From an uncultured Eubacteriales bacterium (GTDB lineage Bacteria; Bacillota; Clostridia; Christensenellales; UBA1242), in NCBI GenBank assembly GCA_902796285.1, contig CADBOH010000105.1, positions 1-9,535 of the forward strand: a DNA stretch of 9,535 nt. Direction: 5' to 3'. The position numbers and the translations under genes are program-made. Numbering within the stretch: the stretch's first letter is position 1; each line of letters opens with the position of its first letter. Shown here in pieces: positions 5,923 through 9,535 of the stretch. The notes below the pieces were generated by a model that was not told the DNA's origin, did not search any database, and saw only the letters and a list, made by a program, of their open reading frames with translations.

Positions 5923-8900
5923 ATGAAAAAGAAAATTTTAACATTTATTTTTTCGCTTGTTTTAATTTTGCCACTCTCGCTTTTACTCTTTGCGTGTGGT
6001 GGTGATAGCGGAAAGAAAATTTCTAGCATCATGATTAACAACTACGACGTATCTTTAGAATACGGCCAACCTATTGAAGGAGATCCTTTTGGCATTGAAC
6101 TTTCTTTTTCTGATGGCACAAGAGCCATGCTTGAAGATATGACTCAAGAAGAAGTTGATGAGCTTGATCTTCAAATAATCCTTCAAAAGCAAAAAGAACA
6201 TATCCCTGTTGAGGGAGAAGACTCTTGGGAAACAGAATGGGAAGACTGGAGTTTTGAATATGAAATGCCTGTTGCTTGGTATCAATTGACACTTAAATCA
6301 GGCAGAGTGCAAGCTGTAACTAATTTCAATATTGTTCCAACAGACTATCCAAACAATGTTAGCGTTTTCATTTCAAACAACATTACTTACGGCGATCCAG
6401 TTGCACTTCCAAGCGTTTCTCTTAACACTGACATGATCAACTACATCAACTATTATTATCAAGAAAAAACTGAAGATAACACCTATGCAGATAGAGAACA
6501 ATGGCAGTCATATAATTATGGAGAAGGCGAAAATTGCTATATACTTCCTGGAACATATCAAATGTTCGCTGAAATTTTCGCTCGTAATTATACCCCAATA
6601 TTGACAACTCTTAGAACATTTACTGTTCAAAAAGCCACAAAAACCAACTTTGCATTGTTTACATCATCATACAACTCACTAGAAGACAAATATGAGTACA
6701 CAAGAGTTACTTCACCAATCACACTAATTTATGAGGTTGATAGAAGCAATATATTTGATTATATTCCTTACGCCGGAATCGAAATTTGTGCAACAAACGA
6801 AAACGGAGAAGTTGCTTATGATGAATATGGCTACACCGAATTTACTCAATCACTTCAATATCTTATCGATAATGGAAATGTAACACTCACAAGTGAAAAT
6901 ACTGTGATTGACCAAGCAAAGCAATACAATGTAGCATTTAGATTTACTCCTAATGCGGATTTATATAAAGATATACCACTTAATTTTATCATTAAAATCG
7001 AGAAAAATGTTACAGATCTTCCAGGTAGCGTATCAATAAAAACCGGCAATTCATCAAGCGCAGATACAATTTATTATGATGGAGAAGAGCACTATATTGA
7101 TGTTAATGAATACTACTATTATAATGATAACGGCGTATACTATGGCGTAAAGAAAACAGAACAACAAATCCCAGAAGAAATTGAAATAGATGACGAAACA
7201 AATCACGGCACTCATGTTGTGAAAATTGAAAAAAGAATGGAGTGGGATGAAAACGAACAAGCCAATGTTGAGCGTTGGTATAGAATTGATATCATAAAAA
7301 TATATACTTTCACAAACTTTGCAAATACTGATGCAGGCACCTATAAAGTAAGTTGCACACTACTGCCCGAATGGAACTCTTTGGTTGTGCTAAGAGCACT
7401 CATATATAATCAAGAAACTGGTGAGTATGAACAACCTACTGGCTCACACCTTGAAATCGGATCTTATACAATCAATAAAAAACCTTATATAGTTGAAGCA
7501 GATTTGCTTATAGATGGCAATTCACAATTGGGATTAGTAGATCCTCAAACTGGTTATACTACGTTGGTTTATAACAAAACCTATACAATAACTGCAAACA
7601 ATATGCAAGTATTCGATAATTCTGGCAGTGAACGTCAACTTGATACAACAGTAGAAGCAAGAATAAAAGAGTTAAAAGTTTATTCTAACCACGAAGGAGG
7701 TTTCGTAACAGAAGGCGTAATAACAAATGGCAATAAAATAACATTTACGGAAGACTCCCTTGTCAATACTACGCTTTTAATTTATGTTGTATTCACATTT
7801 GATAATGAAAACTATAATGAGCCTGAGCAAACTTTGTTTGCAACAATAAAAAGCGCTGTAAGATATTTCGATATAAAGGCAAAGGTTATTAACGAAGAAG
7901 ATTCTTATGTGCTTAATTACAGACAGATCGATTATTTTAACGCAGATGAAAGAGATGTAACTTATTTCTCTGCAGATAATAATACTTACAGATTGTGGAA
8001 TGATTACTATGACACACTCTATTACACTTATGGCTCAAACGAAGAATATCAACTAAACACTTCAAACACAATTAACGCAAACTACAATTATTACATCAAA
8101 AATGGTGAAAATAATTATAGCAGAGTTAATTTCTACATTTTAGACTACAGATCTGTTAAAGAAAATGAATCTGCAAGAGGAAATGAAAATGTAGTCTACT
8201 ATGATGGATTAAATAAAAAAATAGAATTGGGCAGCATACAATTTGGCATCGATATAAATGCTGAAAAATTCTCAGATATTTATGAAAGTTTGTATATTAT
8301 AAGTTGGGAAGACGATCAGACTGTATACACACAAAATACTAGCAATCAAATCGATTTTAGCAAAACTTATTATAAACAAGTTGACAGTGACGTTTATGTA
8401 GAACAATACATCTATTACAAAGTTGAAAATAGATACATTCAAACTAGAACAGCAATTGATGGTGTAAGCGAATATTATGTTTGCTTTAATGACATCGATG
8501 TTTACGCAGAATACTTAGAGGTCGAATTGCAAAACTTTGCTGATATTTACAATACCTTATATATAGGACAGTATGATGAAGAAACATATCAAACAGAATA
8601 TACAGCAAATACAAGTAATCAAATTGATTTTGCAAAGAACTATTACACGGTTGATCAAAATGGTTTTTACCAATATATGTACGTTTATTATAAAGTTGGT
8701 GACATATATTATAGAACGGAAGCCGCTGTTGACGGAGTAACTGACTACTATCTATTTGGCGAATCTCGTATTTACACTAGAAATCATATAATTGAAAAAT
8801 ATGATGAAGTAAATGACACTTGGGTTAAAGCCGAAAACACAAAAGATGTTGGCTTGTATAGAAAATACTATTGGGTAGGCGCTGGTAATTGCGTGCTTGT

Positions 8901-9318
8901 GGATGAAGATGGAAACTACTTATTTGAAATACCTTACGAGTGGGAAGTTAGAAAAACAGGTCTTACCCCAGTTGCAGTTGTAGGTGATCCTGTAATAACA
9001 TTTACAGATACAAACGGCAACGAACTTACAATAAATGACAATACAATTACTGTAACAAGCGAAGATGTTCCTGTTTATTTAAACATCACAGTTACTCTAG
9101 ATAATGTTAATGTAAAATACAAAGTCGTTTTAAAAATGGAAGACACAAATAATTACGGTTCATACACCACTGGAACAACTGTTGGTGCTTATCAAGCAAG
9201 CACATATCATGTTACGGTTTATATCGTACTTGATGAAAACCATTATCTTGCCGATAGCCAAGGCAACGGGCTTGAATACTTAGCTGAATTTGACTGGCAA
9301 CTTGTAATTGCCGATTAA
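5923..9318 (+). CDS. Large tyrosine-rich MBG/Ig-like surface lipoprotein, 1131 residues
   Basis: The signal peptide starts MKKKILTFIF, has a long Leu-rich core and ends in the lipobox LFAC, with the lipidated Cys at residue 25 followed by GGDSGKK. This is a membrane-anchored extracellular lipoprotein. Residues about 30-240 hold Ig-like strands, including ITYGDPVALP (154-163) and GTYQMFAEIFARNY (210 on), the pattern of MBG-type bacterial domains. A second MBG-like module runs from YYDGEEH (384) through DAGTYKVSC to YTINKKP (about 522), and a third starts at YNKTYTI (about 550). Residues about 694-956 are Tyr/Asn-rich with one diverged and two close repeat copies. The last 40 residues (GAYQASTYHVTVYIVLDENH onwards) again resemble the end of an MBG domain. 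No enzyme motif was seen. It may bind ligands or the cell envelope; a precise function is not known. It is divergent from the giant surface gene and closed by its own terminator. Confidence 0.93.
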   Translation: MKKKILTFIFSLVLILPLSLLLFACGGDSGKKISSIMINNYDVSLEYGQPIEGDPFGIELSFSDGTRAMLEDMTQEEVDELDLQIILQKQKEHIPVEGEDSWETEWEDWSFEYEMPVAWYQLTLKSGRVQAVTNFNIVPTDYPNNVSVFISNNITYGDPVALPSVSLNTDMINYINYYYQEKTEDNTYADREQWQSYNYGEGENCYILPGTYQMFAEIFARNYTPILTTLRTFTVQKATKTNFALFTSSYNSLEDKYEYTRVTSPITLIYEVDRSNIFDYIPYAGIEICATNENGEVAYDEYGYTEFTQSLQYLIDNGNVTLTSENTVIDQAKQYNVAFRFTPNADLYKDIPLNFIIKIEKNVTDLPGSVSIKTGNSSSADTIYYDGEEHYIDVNEYYYYNDNGVYYGVKKTEQQIPEEIEIDDETNHGTHVVKIEKRMEWDENEQANVERWYRIDIIKIYTFTNFANTDAGTYKVSCTLLPEWNSLVVLRALIYNQETGEYEQPTGSHLEIGSYTINKKPYIVEADLLIDGNSQLGLVDPQTGYTTLVYNKTYTITANNMQVFDNSGSERQLDTTVEARIKELKVYSNHEGGFVTEGVITNGNKITFTEDSLVNTTLLIYVVFTFDNENYNEPEQTLFATIKSAVRYFDIKAKVINEEDSYVLNYRQIDYFNADERDVTYFSADNNTYRLWNDYYDTLYYTYGSNEEYQLNTSNTINANYNYYIKNGENNYSRVNFYILDYRSVKENESARGNENVVYYDGLNKKIELGSIQFGIDINAEKFSDIYESLYIISWEDDQTVYTQNTSNQIDFSKTYYKQVDSDVYVEQYIYYKVENRYIQTRTAIDGVSEYYVCFNDIDVYAEYLEVELQNFADIYNTLYIGQYDEETYQTEYTANTSNQIDFAKNYYTVDQNGFYQYMYVYYKVGDIYYRTEAAVDGVTDYYLFGESRIYTRNHIIEKYDEVNDTWVKAENTKDVGLYRKYYWVGAGNCVLVDEDGNYLFEIPYEWEVRKTGLTPVAVVGDPVITFTDTNGNELTINDNTITVTSEDVPVYLNITVTLDNVNVKYKVVLKMEDTNNYGSYTTGTTVGAYQASTYHVTVYIVLDENHYLADSQGNGLEYLAEFDWQLVIAD
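8266..8790 (+). repeat. Internal duplication of about 90 residues in the lipoprotein
   Basis: Copy A (8266-8520, residues 782-866) and copy B (8533-8790, residues 871-956) share the same order of motifs: KFSDIYESLYI / NFADIYNTLYI, then NTSNQIDFSKTYY / NTSNQIDFAKNYY, then YIYYKV / YVYYKV, then AIDGVSEYY / AVDGVTDYY. The offset is 267 bp at the start and 273 bp from NTSN onward, so only a small insertion separates them. A third, weaker copy lies at 8002-8145 (DYYDTLY, NTSNTI, NYYIKN). Confidence 0.87.
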
Positions 9319-9326
9319 CTAAAAAG

Positions 9327-9357
9327 ACGCACTCAACACCAAAAGAGTGCGTTTTTT
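9327..9357 (+). terminator. Intrinsic terminator of the lipoprotein gene
   Basis: A perfect 8-bp stem, acgcactc (9327-9334) with gagtgcgt (9345-9352), has a 10-base loop and runs into a T tract (9352-9357). It starts eight bases after the stop codon, so transcription of the lipoprotein probably ends here. Confidence 0.93.
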
Positions 9358-9399
9358 GTTATAAAAAATTAAAAAAATCAATAAAACTTTGATTTATGT

Positions 9400-9428
9400 T
9401 TGCAAATTTCCTGATAAGCCATTATAAT
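9400..9428 (+). promoter_or_regulatory. Sigma-A-like promoter of the downstream gene
   Basis: TTGCAA (9400-9405) and a consensus TATAAT (9423-9428) are separated by 17 bases. The start of transcription would be near 9435, just before the AAGGAG at 9438-9443. This supports a new transcription unit after the terminator. Confidence 0.78.
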
Positions 9429-9452
9429 GATATGAGTAAGGAGTTAAACGCA

Positions 9453-9535
9453 ATGTTTGAAGAAGACCAAGAAAACTCGGCCCTCAACTTGTCATATAAT
9501 GCATATGAATATAAACGCGTCCAAAATGGTCGTGG
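9453..9535 (+). CDS. Start of an unrecognised gene, cut off by the window edge
   Basis: AAGGAG (9438-9443) lies nine bases before the ATG at 9453. The frame stays open for 27 codons to the edge. The visible peptide begins MFEEDQENSALNLSYNAYEY and continues with the basic stretch KRVQNGRG. It has no signal peptide or membrane segment so far, so it looks cytoplasmic, or has a cytoplasmic N-terminus. An in-frame ATG at 9432 would add seven residues (MSKELNA), but it falls before the predicted transcription start and has no ribosome binding site. I do not recognise the family. Confidence 0.72.
   Translation, partial: MFEEDQENSALNLSYNAYEYKRVQNGR

Noticed and set aside
6055..7260. Minus-strand open frames of 64-76 codons opposite the lipoprotein gene
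   Set aside because: Shadows of the continuous 1131-residue lipoprotein frame; no ribosome binding sites or recognisable products.
9432..9452. Alternative in-frame ATG at 9432 for the right-edge gene
   Set aside because: It lies before the predicted transcription start near 9435 and lacks a ribosome binding site; the AAGGAG at 9438-9443 points to 9453.

Overview
The window looks like chromosomal DNA from a low-G+C Bacillota-type bacterium, probably an uncultured gut Clostridia or Bacilli lineage. This is inferred from A+T-rich intergenic DNA, strong GGAGG/AAGGAG ribosome binding sites, sigma-A-like promoters with 17-bp spacers, a lipoprotein signal peptide, and surface-protein domains (26-residue BspA/Listeria repeats, InlB B-repeats, MBG-like modules) common in such genomes. 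Codon usage fits the standard bacterial code: no in-frame TGA was found in the two large genes, and Trp is encoded by TGG. The genus cannot be named from sequence alone.

Layout. Positions 1-5595 on the minus strand are one uninterrupted reading frame of 1865 codons that runs off the left edge. It encodes the N-terminal part of a giant secreted modular surface protein. I read every codon from the ATG at 5595 to position 1 and found no stop and no frame change. After a signal sequence and a region of InlB-type and divergent InlB-type repeats, four supra-modules follow. Each has an InlB B-repeat or related domain, a linker, a conserved 'YARI ... FF' motif, a block of 26-residue (78-bp) leucine-rich-like repeats with 2, 2, 7 and 7 units, and in most a 'TP-x-ALPSD' cap.

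Positions 5596-5922 are a divergent intergenic region. It carries a good promoter for each side, both with a TTGACT -35 box and a 17-bp spacer, and two A/T-rich inverted repeats between them. Positions 5923-9318 on the plus strand encode a 1131-residue lipoprotein. It has MBG/Ig-like modules and a tyrosine-rich region with a clear internal duplication, and a strong intrinsic terminator follows at 9327-9357. From 9400 a promoter, ribosome binding site and the first 27 codons of an unrecognised gene begin a new transcription unit that leaves the right edge.

The two large genes appear to form a divergent surface-protein locus: one giant secreted repeat protein and one membrane-anchored lipoprotein, both built from beta-rich extracellular modules. 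A shared role in adhesion or cell-envelope interaction is an inference. There are no RNA genes, mobile elements or CRISPR arrays that I can support.
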